Assembly: GCF_042242105.1 (NCBI RefSeq) | Contig: NC_092033.1 | Coordinates: forward strand, 7,941,908 to 8,005,907 | Source of the DNA: Pempheris klunzingeri | Taxonomy: Eukaryota > Chordata > Actinopteri > Acropomatiformes > Pempheridae | Reading direction: 5' to 3' | DNA: 64,000 bases | Part shown: positions 12,110 to 23,889 of the stretch, piece by piece | How positions within the stretch are numbered: position 1 is the first letter of the stretch | How the letters are laid out: each line of letters opens with the position of its first letter | Translations under genes and position numbers: made by a program | Notes under the pieces: generated by a model | Seen by the model: the letters and a program-made list of their open reading frames with translations, nothing else | Told to the model about the DNA's origin: nothing | Database searches by the model: none

Positions 12110-12110
<1 letters not shown>
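11470..12110. other. Intergenic, nothing recognised
   Basis: Apart from the end of the foldback element, no gene, RNA or clear repeat is seen. A short - strand open frame around 11462-11692 overlaps repeat sequence and is not supported as coding. Confidence 0.6.
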
Positions 12111-12112
<2 letters not shown>

Positions 12113-12163
<51 letters not shown>

Positions 12164-12165
12164 CG

Positions 12166-12203
<38 letters not shown>
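12113..12203 (+). repeat. Compound (GT)n-(GA)n microsatellite
   Basis: A GT run of about 48 bases (12113-12161) is followed after nine bases by a GA run of about 34 bases (12170-12203). Confidence 0.97.
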
Positions 12204-12205
<2 letters not shown>

Positions 12206-12299
12206 TGTTTTACTGCTATCATTAAAGGAATAGTTCACCATTAAAAGGGGAACTAGGGTTCTTAACAACAAAGCAGCAGGGGTATTAGCAGCAGAGTGT

Positions 12300-12720
12300 T
12301 ACTGCCCTCCCCCACATCTCTCTGTCTTTGGCTGCAACTACTTGTCTGCTGCGTTGTCTGCCTGTCTGTCTGTGTGCCTGTATTTCTGGCCAGTTTTAAG
12401 TCTCTGCCTGTCTGTTGGTCAGCTTTCACCCCCGCCATTTCTTCCTCTCAACATACTTCATCCTAATTTTGAAGCGATTTTCTCTTTTCATTCCTGTCTC
12501 TTCATCACCACCTGCCTACCTCCCACTCTTGTCGTCTCTCTTTTTCTCTGATTCAGCACTCGACTCATCTTCCTCACCCCTTGCTTCTGCCTCCAGCTTT
12601 ATCTCTTTCTCCCTTTCATGCCCACGGTGTCCCTCTCCCTCCCTATCTTTCTACTTCTCCTCGCTTTCACCATTTCCATCTCTACCCCCCCACCGCCTCT
12701 CCTTCCTCCTCTCTGCGGCA
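12300..12720 (+). repeat. Long pyrimidine-rich tract
   Basis: About 400 bases dominated by C and T on the + strand, ending at a GC-rich block (12715-12790) and a GT microsatellite (about 12796-12835). No splice structure or coding frame is convincing. Confidence 0.75.
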
Positions 12721-12839
12721 CCTGGTGTTGAGGTGTCGCTGAGGTACAGTAGACGACTCTTTGAAGTCCCACGGGCCCTCGGGGGCTGTGTGAATGTGTC
12801 TGTGTGTGTGTGTGTTTGTGTGTGCGGGTGTGTGTCAGG

Positions 12840-13550
12840 AAACTTTTTTATCAGCAGCTCCAGTCAAGAACATTTGGCGTTGCTTTTGATTTGGGCGTCT
12901 CTAATGTTGAAACGACCTTCCCTGTGTAAGTGTTTCGTACAAGTGTTCATGTGTGTGTAGTGTATTTCCTGATTATGCAAAGCAGGGGAATTTAAATCCC
13001 TATTAGTGCTTCCTTTTTCGGTTTTCTCAACCAATCAAACCTGGAGAGTTAAAAGGATAATTGAGGTATTTCTTTGAATTTAAGGAATGTAACATAAACT
13101 AGATATTTTTGTATGTATAAAATGAGTTTGATGAACCCTTTGGGATATAAAACCACATAAATATAAAAGCATAATTCAATTATTATCATGCTTGATGTTT
13201 TTAAGCAATTTGGAGAAGGATAATGGTATGGTCATATTGTAACTTACTCGGTTCAGGGCCAGCACAGTCGGAGAAAATAGGGTGGTGGAGCAGACGAAAA
13301 AGCACCTCAGTCTTAAAGTCTGCTATAGTCAGCACCCAACCTAGAGAGAGAGAGAAAGAGAAGGGGTGGTAAAGCAGAGAAAACCAGGGAAAGTGAAGAA
13401 GAGAAAGGAAAAAGAATCGAGGGAGAAACAAATGAGAAAAAAGTGAGGTTGGTGAATAAGAGAAGGAGAGGGGGAGTGAGAGAGAGGAATCTGTGAGTCA
13501 CTGTTTAACTGTGGGCTGCTAGAAGTCGGCTAGCCATGTTAAAATACCGT
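12840..13550. other. Intergenic with a purine-rich block
   Basis: No gene is seen. From 13340 to 13500 the + strand is rich in GA runs, the opposite sense to the pyrimidine tract just upstream. Confidence 0.6.
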
Positions 13551-13554
13551 CTGG

Positions 13555-13555
<1 letters not shown>

Positions 13556-13627
<72 letters not shown>
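13556..13627 (+). repeat. (CA)36 microsatellite
   Basis: A perfect CA run of about 72 bases. Confidence 0.98.
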
Positions 13628-13630
<3 letters not shown>

Positions 13631-14107
13631 CTCTTCCAAAATACAGAAATCTGCCGAAATTTCAACAATGGTTGGCACAACACACACATACACCCACATA
13701 TTAAAAGTTTATGCAAAAAGCCTGCTACTGCCGCTCTCAGACTTCGCTGCCCAACAGACCAGCTAATTATTTTCAGTTGGACACCAGGCACGCACACACC
13801 TCTGCTGCACATTCCTCAGGAAGTAATGAGCTGCTTTTCTACAAAGGTAAGAATTTAGACGAAGGTCAAAAATAATTCTTTCCACTTCAGTTCAAGTCTA
13901 ACTTTGCAGCAAAAGAGGAACAATGACATCATCCAACTCCTTAGTGATTAATTATTGATGATTTTTCTCTGAAAAAGATGTGGGTGGATTACAATTAGGC
14001 CTAGTTCTTTGTCTACAAGAACAAGTCTGGCTTTATGAGCTGTGGTTTTAACTCCACTTGAAACATGCAACATGATTCTCCTTCTTCGGCTGTCTATTAT
14101 TTTTACC

Positions 14108-14800
14108 ACTTATTATTAACACTGTCGAGTAATCTGGTGATTACTTTTTTATTACTTGATGAATAGTTTAGTCCTTTCATTGTCAGAAAATAGTGTAACA
14201 GTCTACAGTCGTGCTAGCAGTTCTTCGGGGTTGTACTTTGTCACAGTGGTGCTTTGAGCTAAATGCTAATGTCATGCTAAAATTCTCAAAATGAGAATGC
14301 TACAGGCCATGCTATCACTACACTATACTACTATACTATACTACTACACACTATTTACTAAATATTGAACAAAATTTGGCCTACGGCTAAGAATCGTACT
14401 AAAATTCATCCTGAAGGGGACACAAATGTATGCATCAAGTGTTGTAGTAATCCATCAAATAGCTGTTAACGTATTTCACTGAAAGATAAAAATGTCGACC
14501 TCATGGTGGCGTTGGAGGAAAAGCCAGACCACCAAAGTCTGTAGGCTTCATCCTCTGTGCACCATGAATGTCTGAAACATGGCTAAAAAGCCATTACAAG
14601 TTATTTGAGCCCAAAATGATGTCTACAGATGATTGCTTTTGTGTGACCAATGATCAAAATACAGATATTCAATTTTACAATGGTAAAACAGCAAATTCTT
14701 ACATTTGAGCAACTAGAACCAGTTATTATTAAGCATTTTTACAAAGGAAAATTAAAATGTAATTGTTTCAGCATTACTTTGGTGTATTTTTCAGCATCTA
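14108..14800 (+). mobile_element. Dispersed teleost repeat split by an insertion
   Basis: Two pieces, 14108-14199 and about 14599-14800, read as one element when the middle is removed. The first piece carries ATGAATAGTTTAGTCCTTTC and TGTCAGAAAATAGTG. The second carries GAGCCCAAAATGATGTC, CAGATATTCAATTTAC and TTACATTTGAGCAACTAGAA. I recognise these in the same order in a common fish repeat, another copy of which is at 48610-48935. The element is non-coding and the family name is not assigned. Confidence 0.6.
14200..14598 (+). mobile_element. Inserted non-coding dispersed repeat
   Basis: A second repeat nested in the first. It begins with GTGCTAGCAG and GCTTTGAGCTAAATGCTAAT and later has AATCCATCAAATAGCTG, GACCTCATGGTGGCG and TTCATCCTCTG, a word series I recognise from a very common teleost interspersed repeat. 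It is decayed and has no open frame. Confidence 0.6.
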
Positions 14801-17350
14801 GATTAAAGAGCTCATCACTCATTAGCTCCTCTGGGTGTTCAACAGCTTATTATTTCATCACATACTGTTATCAGGTCATTTACTGCCGTAGGCCTTTTGC
14901 CCGCTATGCGACTAATGCAGATTAATCAGTTTTTTATCTTATGCAAGCAACATAGCAATATTAGTCCCAGAAAACTGTAGTCTGTGCTAGCCATGATAGA
15001 AATCCTTAGACTTTGTGCCATTAGTATGAGCCATGTTACTCCAGTCATTACTGTTGTTACATTTCATACACCTAGCATTGGCCATTCTAGGCAGTTTTGC
15101 TCGATCAATGTTAGCTCCTGTAGATTGTATATGAAAACAACACACTAAATCTTTCACTTGAAACCATAAGACCCCGCCTCATTCACAATCAAGCCATGGA
15201 CGTTGTTGCTGAATCTTTTATGAAATCCTCAGCAATTACAATGAGAGACTGAGAATTATGCAGCATGTGATGTTGACTTCTGCTCTAAATTCCTGCTTCA
15301 TTCGACAGAACCCAGCGGAGAGGAGAGGACGGACAGGGAGAGAAAGAGGGAGACAGAGAGAGAGAGAGAGAGAAGGATGACATGTGGGTTCATTCTGGAT
15401 TTCTTTGTCTCGATGTGAAACCATGTGAAGCTCTGACAGAAATGTGACAGATACCTGCAATGTCAAAAACTGGCAGGCTTGCACACATTGTAATTTGTCA
15501 GGTGAGATAGTGTTTTGGTAGCGTGGGAGGTATGGTGCGCTTGTGTGTGCTTCCTGTCTGTGCACGTATGATTGAAAGTTTACGTGCATAATGCACGTGC
15601 ATAGACACTCAGTTGCGTCTGTGCCTGTCTGCCTTCTCTCTGTACCTCTCCTGTCAGTTCAGCTTGTCATTCAAGCATCAATGAAGAGGAAACTTTTTCT
15701 TTCTCTTTACTCTGTTTAAAATGTTTCATGCTTTTCTCAAGCAGGGGAAATGGGCAGAAAGGGAGACAGGAAACTGCAGCAACAGTCGAGTGGGGTTTTA
15801 TCACATATCTGACAGGAAACGCTGTGCATTGGAACAGAGAGTTTTCACCATGTTAACAAGGATGATTTCTCAGGTCCCTTTTTTGGGTGGATGTTAGGAG
15901 TGTTTTGAGGGCAACAGTGAAGAGAGAAGAGGAAGAGCAGGTACAAGGAGCATGTGATAAGAGGATGAAGTTTTACAATTTATTGTTTTAGGTGGCAGAG
16001 AGGATGAGCTAGTGTTATCACCTTTAATTTTGAAGGGAAATTATCATTTTATGACGATATAACATCATAAATTGAGATGAACTAGCACAACATGTTCCAA
16101 TTAAGGCCAAATATATAAAGAGTATTAGGAAGCATGAGGGGATTCAAGCACAAGGGAATTTATAACAATTTGAGCACAACTGGTCTGAACTTGTCCTCAC
16201 CTGCACTGAATTTGACTGAGCAGAGAATCGGGTCACTCCCTGTTCTATCCAATTAACCCAGGAAGTGGAAACCATAACCATAAGAAACCATAAGAAAATC
16301 CCCATCAAAGGGTTATTTAATATTCAATCTATAAAAGAGACAGAGTAGCGCTCTTATCTCCATTTTCAGTTTGCATGTTGAGTGAATTGAACTGAAAGTG
16401 CCTCAGACTCAGAGCATCCACCAGAGCTGTGGTGTGCCTGCTGATAACCAGGCTGCCAAGTCAGGATTTGGCAAAAGCTGTGAAGATCTGTAAGACATCT
16501 GTGGCACAGGACTGAGGAGACAGATGTATAAACTGAGGCTCATGTTGAATATTCTTACAGTTTGCATCAGTCCCAGTTTATTACTGGATTTTTCAAGTTT
16601 TGCATGTTTGGAGGCAACGAAGGGCTGTATCTTATAATAAACCTACAGCCTCCAAAAAAGATTTAGAAATTCTTTAAACTTGAGTTGACGGTTTTAAATC
16701 ATATACACTCAGATAGTTTTCAAAATAAAATTCAAATAGTTATGACCTTTCTTTGCTTCCATACATGTGCTTTCAGTTCAGCTATTCAAGCATTTTGAGT
16801 ATGCAGTATACATTAAATGCAGCCCATGTGCTACCAGCTGCAGATGTGTGCCAGCAGCCAAACTTTCCTCCCCATGAAGTAACACGGACCTCATCTTTCC
16901 ACTGCTGCTTCGACAGATGTGATTGGGTTAAAAAGAAAAAAAAAACCTGCAGCACCGGGTTTGTTTGCTACTTGAACGCAGCGTGTCGCTAATATTGAGC
17001 CATGTGAGTCGTGGTTGGAAAGTCAGACGTGATTTTTATTTTGTCTCTGATTTAACAAGGAAGAGAAGCGTGAACAACTGGCCTTCACAATCCACCCAAC
17101 AAAACAAACCTGAATTTAGATACAGAGAGTCGAAGCTCAGGGAGGAGAGAAAGCAAGAAAATTAGGCGGTGACATATATGATTGTTGCCTTAACAAAGTG
17201 AAAGAGAAAAGAGCGAGACGATTAGTGTGTTTGAGAAAGATTTTAAAGACAGACGAATAAAGAAATAGAGAGAGGTATGGAGAAATAGACATGGGAGGTG
17301 GAGTGGTGAGAGAAGATAAAGAGAGAAACTGAGGACAGAATACAAAGAAG
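14800..17350. other. Intergenic, no gene recognised
   Basis: AT-rich sequence with a GA-rich stretch at 15320-15375. None of the short open frames (for example 16753-16992) has a recognisable domain. No tRNA or other RNA gene is seen. Confidence 0.6.
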
Positions 17351-17352
17351 GG

Positions 17353-17353
<1 letters not shown>

Positions 17354-17399
<46 letters not shown>

Positions 17400-17529
17400 C
17401 ACCAGGTGTGTATCTGCCGTCCCCAAGGTCCTTCTAGCTGTCTTCTCCTATTGATTAGTTCATATTGATCTGGCCTGGCACATACTCTCTGACACACACA
17501 CACACACACACACGCACACACACACACAC

Positions 17530-17564
<35 letters not shown>
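17354..17564. repeat. Opposed GT and CA microsatellites
   Basis: A GT run (about 17358-17391) is followed 100 bases later by an interrupted CA run (about 17492-17564). A transcript across them could form a long imperfect hairpin. Confidence 0.9.
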
Positions 17565-17567
<3 letters not shown>

Positions 17568-17989
17568 ATATACAAACGCAGCATGGTTGACTTGATTTAG
17601 CCGGGCTTTGACACAGGGGGACATGAGGGTACATTGTTAACACACATCCAAGCAAGCACACACACTCGCACACACAATCCTCCAATAAATCGCTTCTTAA
17701 AATGACAACCATCTTCCCTCTAACACACACACCCACACACTCGCACACACACTTGTCAAACAGCGAACACTCACTCTGCCTATTTGCTCATGTGCACTGG
17801 CTGTCTGGCAAACAGGCAGGAGAAACAACGAGAATGTATGAGACAGACTGTCAGTAGAAAACTCAGTGACTTGTACAAACCTCATAAATCTCGTAAGCTG
17901 CTTCTGGAAATTGGAGGAAATTGTTTGATTTTTCCACCAACTGCCACATGTAACAGTGTATGTTCAAGATGTTACAGAGATCAGTTTAG

Positions 17990-18560
17990 CCTGGATGACG
18001 CTAACCCTAAATTTAAAGCAGCTGTAATCAGTGCTTTTCTATTAACACCGTATCACATGACTACTTGTATGTGAAAGGGTTTCTCTTGTAGTGACAAACC
18101 CAAAGAGAATCATTATTTCCCCTCAGCTCTCTTAAGCTTGAACTGCAGTACTAGGCAGCATCCATGTTCCCTGCTGTTTTACTTCACTTAGTATCCACTA
18201 ATAATGTTGTTTTCTGCCACAACAGGCAGTGAAAAATCTCTCTAAAAACACACAATAGGCTACCTGCTTGGCACAACAGCAGATAGACAAAGTTAGTGAC
18301 TACCTGGTGAACATAGCAGAGCATCTAGCAGCTTAAGAGCCAGATATTTCTCTGATAAATCCTTTGGGGGGGTGATGAAAAATGGAAAAGCAGAGCTAAA
18401 ACAGAGTGAATAATGGACTTCTATTCATCAAGTGAACAGAAACTTGACTCCAAAGGAATGATAATACTGCTCCATATCTGCTCGATGTGTAAATAGGCAA
18501 CCATTTGCCAAAAAGTAAGCCATATTGGGGGATATTGTAGCCTTTCAGTGTTGTGTTTGC
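17990..18560 (+). repeat. Dispersed teleost repeat, non-coding
   Basis: A series of words (AGCTGTAATCAGTGCTTTTC, TGGTGAACATAGCAGAGCAT, AAGAGCCAGATATTTCTCTG, CTCCATATCTGCTCGATGTG) in the order found in a repeat I remember from many fish genomes. It is degenerate. Exact ends and family are uncertain. Confidence 0.5.
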
Positions 18561-18764
18561 AACTTGTTTCTGCAAGAGAACAAAAAAACAGGTTTTCAGT
18601 TTACTTACATCATCATTCAGCAGTTTTGGTGCATAATGCTCTATTGCTGTTAATTCTAAAGCTTCTAAAACCTAAAACATTTTCAGCATGAGAAAGACAA
18701 ACATAAGCTGCCAATTATACACAACTGCAGTAAGAGTAGCCTCAAGGCATTAGTACAAAAGTAG

Positions 18765-18975
18765 CAGGTTTGTGGCTGGAGGTTCAATGGTGCAAATCCC
18801 CAGACTGGCTGAGAAAGTGAAGGTGAGGTGAATGAGTCGCCCCTCCTTCACATAAAAGGAGGAGAAAAAAAAAAACATACAGTCAAGTCAAGGTGCCCTT
18901 GAGCAAGACGCCTCACCTCCAACTGCTCCTGTGCTGCTCAGTGGCAGCTGCAGAGGACTGTTTGTTCAGGGCAGC
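18765..18975 (+). repeat. Possible SINE-like remnant
   Basis: GGTTCAATGGTGCAAATCC resembles a degenerate tRNA B box, and TGCCCTTGAGCAAGACGCC followed by CCAACTGCTCC is a motif common in fish dispersed repeats. A short piece of the same motif recurs at 21130 (CCCTTGAGCAAGACAC). Confidence 0.4.
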
Positions 18976-18979
18976 TCCC

Positions 18980-20690
18980 AGTGTGACTGCGTGGAGCTGT
19001 GTGACGGTAAAGCAGGGCGAGGCTCATAAACAGTATGTATACTTCTGTCTTTCCAATGATGAGAGGGAAAGGAAACAATATGAAAAAAAAAAAGGACACG
19101 TTGTCTGCTCAGGAACAGCACTCCAATAAGAAGGTTTTACTTGTCGTGACCAGAATGATGCATGATGGGACCTGGTGGCAGGCACTCTGACACTTATCAA
19201 TATGCTACCCACATGTATATACACAACACACAGATAGAGTCTCACATCTTTTTTTACTTGTCCTTCATCCAGACTCTGTGCTCGACTTCCTTTCTCCCTC
19301 TTTGTCTCTGAATCAGAAGAAACGTCACTGTCTGTCTCTGCCTTTAGTCTTTTGTGCACACACACACACAAATACAGTACGTGCACAGACACAAAAACAC
19401 CTGCACCCACAGAGACAGACACACACTCACACACACACAGCCAGCCAGCCTTCTGCTGCTGTGATGGCTCTGCGCTGTCAAAACATCCTTGCTTTCTCTC
19501 CCTCTCTCTCACCAAAGCAGCCTGACTGAGCTTGTCTATGCAGGTTCACAGAGACTGCTGTCTATCCCTCCCTAACACTCCTTTCTTTCTTTCCCCTCTC
19601 TCCTACATTTGTGTATATCAGCATCCTTCTTTTGCTCTCTCTGTCTTTCTCTCATGTCTTGCTGTATTTATATCTTAATATGTCTTTAAAAAAGCTTTGC
19701 TCTGTGTTATTCTCCTAGTGTATTAGGCTAACATTCGAGATGTGTGAATGAAATACATAATTCATGGTTGTTTACAATAGTCCACACCGGCTCTTAACCT
19801 GTCAGCATGTGGAACGGACGCAGCCTGGTTCCTCTGCTGCTTCTCAGACTACTCAACTGGCTTAAGATAAAATCCACATTAGAGATGGATGTGGACAGTG
19901 GGGTGGACAGTGGATGCACACTGGGCTCCGGTCATACTACATTGGATATCTTTCCTGTGTGGACATGTTCACACATGTGCAGTTAGCATATGTCGACCGC
20001 CCGGTTAGTCCAGACACTGTTCCCCACCTGCATTATGTTTCAGTATAGCTGAACTCACAATTTGGCTGTTCTTACTGGCATATTAATTGTTTGATTGAGT
20101 GATTAGTCATTTGATTACAGCTTAGAAATGTTACCAGTTACAAAACCTACAGAACGTCTTGCAATCCAGCAAGTCTATTTATGAAATCATGTTGGCAATT
20201 TCGCCATACAATATAAATAGAGGTTACTAACATCACCTGTGTGTGTGATTGGCTGCCATGAGACTCTTTTCTGCTACGCAACACAGGACAACATTGGCAC
20301 AGGAGGAAAAGCCTTTCTTGTCCCTTCTTTTTGAGAGGAACTTTTCCAGAGTTTCCCAATTTCAGTGTGGCTAGAAGTCCCAAATGCAGAGAGAAAGATG
20401 TGTTTACAAATTTAAAACTTTTTTGATGTACCTAGTGTCATTTCCCAGTCGTTTGGGAAAGCTGTGGTGTTAAAACTTCTCTTGCGAATTTCAATATTGT
20501 CTTTGATGGCTGATTTTCTGATGCAATATTGCCTTTCCTGACCATTTCCTGAGATTAAAATCAAAGAAAATGCAAACGCATGCTATCAAATCGCATGCCA
20601 AGAAAGAAAGTACATTTGTTGCATCAGAGGTGTATAACACATCCAGTTTGTGACACTGATGTCCATTAGTCTGCAGCTAGTGTAGAGCAC
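18980..20690. other. Intergenic, no gene recognised
   Basis: Short CA tracts near 19357-19371 and 19420-19440, and CT-rich patches at 19480-19680. No supported coding region or RNA gene. Confidence 0.6.
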
Positions 20691-20782
20691 AATGGTGGCA
20701 TGTTTCTTCTCCCTCTATTGGTCCATCAGCTATGTATTTGCTTCTCCTTCTCTTCAACACTCTCTTCTTTTTCTATCCTTCT

Positions 20783-20792
20783 TTCACACACA

Positions 20793-20844
<52 letters not shown>

Positions 20845-20988
20845 TGGAGTGCTGTGTATTTGGCCTGCAGGGCGTGCACAGCGGGGAGGAATCAACCGTA
20901 TGGCAGACATGAGGATGGAGCCAAATCTGGCTCGTTCACATGGTGTGTGGCCGTGCTGCCCAGTGTGTGTGTGTGTGTGTGTGTGTGT
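20783..20988. repeat. Opposed CA and GT microsatellites
   Basis: A CA run (about 20786-20842) and a GT run (20963-20988) lie about 120 bases apart in opposite sense. The segment between them gives open frames on both strands that are not supported as genes. Confidence 0.95.
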
Positions 20989-20999
20989 GGGGCTAAAGG

Positions 21000-22080
21000 C
21001 AGCTTGCACTTAAATATATATCAGGGGCAGTGGCTGCCTAAAGGTGAAAGTTGTGCGGTATTAACAGGAAGGCTGCTGAATGAATCAATGAAAACCACTC
21101 TGGATTCCCCCGCCTGCTACTGTCACTGTGCCCTTGAGCAAGACACTTAAGCTTCCACTACTTCAGCACAGCATAAGAACCTAAACATGAATGGAGGAGC
21201 AATAATACACGTGCAGCAGATAGGAGGACATAAAATATGACTCTGATAACTTGGGTTACTGATCTAGAAACAGGGCAAAAGAGCTAAAAATAAGTCAGTC
21301 GGCAAGTCACAAAAGAAGTCAGACGATCAGACAGGTAGGAAACGAGTCAACAGTTTAGCTACAAGATAATTTTGTGGCAGTAATACTCATTGCATAGGAA
21401 AACTGTGCGCTACACAACTACGGCAAGCATGATGGGTCAATGTCTAAACAAGAAGGTTGATCTGTAAACTGTGATGGATGTTGACACTTGGTAGTTCAAT
21501 TAATAATTTTACAGTTTTGTTTTTTTCCTCTTCTGGGTTTGTTTTAAACACCGAAGATACGATGATAAGACCTACATTGTAATAAATTACAACTATTATT
21601 TAAAATCTGACTTCATTAATGTTAAGGCTCATAACCTGGTGCTTGCAAACATATTTTTTGTTCTGATCTTCATCAATTGTCTGTGCTTACAATGACCAAA
21701 TGTCATGATTGTAGATTTAATTATGTGTAATAAAAGAGTAAAAGAAATAGAGTAGAATTAGCTTTAGTCTGCATATGCACATGTAAAGACCGATTGTATT
21801 ACACTGTTTATGTAGTGCACTTTCATGTGTCGTGTGTGTGAATGTGACAAGCGTGTATGTGCGTGTAATGTAGCGACATCTCTCATGTCAGGGAGGACAG
21901 GAGAAGCGTGTGTGTCTGCATGTGTGTCCGTGTCCGTGTTATTGCATGCTGCCTCCATGAAAATATGCATGTCATTTAATTGTGCATGTGTGTGTATGTT
22001 GTGTGCTGCGCTTGCTGCCAGCATGTGAACACACATTGAGTGCATGCGTGTGAGAGTGTCTTGGCTTGTGGTGGTTTTGT
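21000..22080. other. Intergenic, no gene recognised
   Basis: AT-rich sequence. From 21830 to 22050 the + strand is rich in scattered TGTG words without forming a perfect tract. Confidence 0.6.
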
Positions 22081-22117
22081 CAGTGCATGAAAATCATTTA
22101 TTCATGTCTCATCTCTT

Positions 22118-22151
<34 letters not shown>

Positions 22152-22642
22152 GAGAACAGTATCTTGCATGCATGCTGTAATAGATGCTCTTTGCTTACAT
22201 ATGTAGCTAAATGTTAATCTTTAATACTGGATTGTCTATGTATTCTGCTCTCTTTACTCATCTCAAACTTACTTTTTCCTTTTGTACTTCCAGCTCTCTT
22301 TCACCCTCAATCTCTCCTTCTTTGCCCCATCTCCACTCTCTCTGACTCCCTAAATATATGTGTCTCCTCATCTGTTTCTTCTCACGGCTCCTGTTTGTAG
22401 AGGTTAACCCGCCACGCAGCACTTCTCACAGTGTGTGAGTGTGTCTGTGTGTGAGGGAGGGATTTTAAAAATGCATATATTCTATAAGAGGGAGGAGGAA
22501 ACAGAGCGTGGTGAAAAGAAAAATACAGCCTCTGTGTGTGTTGTGTCAGTTGAGTTGACATCTGATCTTGCTGAGTATGGTAAAGATGAAAGTGCTGAAA
22601 GTACTCTGTGTGTGGGGGAGATCCTGTGAGTGCGTAAAAGTT

Positions 22643-22685
<43 letters not shown>

Positions 22686-22790
22686 ACGTTTTGTGGCCTG
22701 TATGTGTCCTCGTTTCTGTGTGGGTGGTAAAAGGAGGGAGTAAGGGAATAGGGTGTGTGTGAATGCACTTAGTTTAAGTGTCAGCGTGCC

Positions 22791-22821
<31 letters not shown>

Positions 22822-22822
22822 A
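22118..22822 (+). repeat. Series of GT microsatellites
   Basis: GT runs at about 22122-22150, 22647-22684 and 22794-22822, with scattered TGTG words between. Confidence 0.9.
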
Positions 22823-23230
22823 TCTGACAAGATGGGAGAAAGGGGGGGAGTCAAAGGGAAACAGAGGCTGAGAGAGATGGATGGCAGGGAGGGTGATGAG
22901 GGAGTGAGGAAGCCAAAGAGGAATGAAGGAGGGCCAAACTAGGAGAAAAAAATTGAGCGATTGGGAAGAAAAACAAAAGATGGAAGGAAGTCAGAACAGA
23001 AAGAGACACTTTGAAGCAAATGCCTGTTTTTCTTCTCTTTCTTTCTTATTCCAATTTATGTTCCAGTGTTCATCACAATGGCATAAATGTTATATGAACA
23101 GCGCATGTTATGAATGAATGTTAAATCAAAACTCTTTCCTTCTGCCCTTCCCTTTCTCTGTCTCTTTCTTTGTCAGAATAACGGTCTCTCCAGAGATTTC
23201 CTGACAAATAGACCAGTTTGATCAACCTCG

Positions 23231-23234
23231 CACA

Positions 23235-23268
<34 letters not shown>
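23231..23268 (+). repeat. (CA)n microsatellite
   Basis: A CA run of about 36 bases. It precedes an unsupported open frame, 23268-23612, with no recognisable domain. Confidence 0.95.
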
Positions 23269-23270
<2 letters not shown>

Positions 23271-23726
23271 ACCACGAGCTTCTCCAGACTTCAGCTACAA
23301 GCAGCAAAAGTCCTTTACCTCTTTCTTCATTCTCTGTGTCCCTGTGTGTATTTTATGTTTCATGTTTTGTGTCCTTGGTGTATGGTTACATCAATAAAGA
23401 AGTGTCTCCCCGAAGGAAATCTATCAATATTTCATTCCATAACTGCTGAAAATGCAAGATCGACAAGCAAGAAAAAGGCGTGCGGAAAGGAGCTTGGCTC
23501 AAACAAGCCAGTTTTAACAACTGAATACAGATCTAAAAGCAGAGTCGGGAGACAGAGCAGATGTAGCAAAACCGTCTTTGTCAAGGGGCAAGTCTACAGA
23601 CGTCAGGATTAGAGGGTCGAGGCAGACAAGCGTCAAGGTGGGCAATGGGTCAATCGGAGCAGGTAAAGAAAAGGTAGAGCAGAACTGAGGCACAAATACA
23701 GAGGCAACAAAGAAACCTATGACCTG

Positions 23727-23877
23727 CTCCACCCCAGAAACCTTTCCAGGAGCCCAAGAAACTTTTAAGGAAGCTCAGAAACTGCTGACACATAGTTGTA
23801 AAGTTTGGTTCTCGGGTCATAGTCTCTGCACCATAAAAAGTCCCTGCTGAAATAGTCCAGGAACTACTGGGGTGGAG
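23727..23877. mobile_element. MITE-like element with short terminal inverted repeats
   Basis: CTCCACCCCAG at 23727-23737 is the exact reverse complement of CTGGGGTGGAG at 23867-23877. The pairing continues imperfectly inward (TTTCCAGGA against TCCAGGAAC). The 150-base interior is non-coding and its wording (CGGGTCATAGTCTC, AAAAAGTCCCTGC) resembles a fish repeat remembered from other genomes. No clear target-site duplication was made out. Confidence 0.55.
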
Positions 23878-23889
23878 TTTGTAGTGCTG

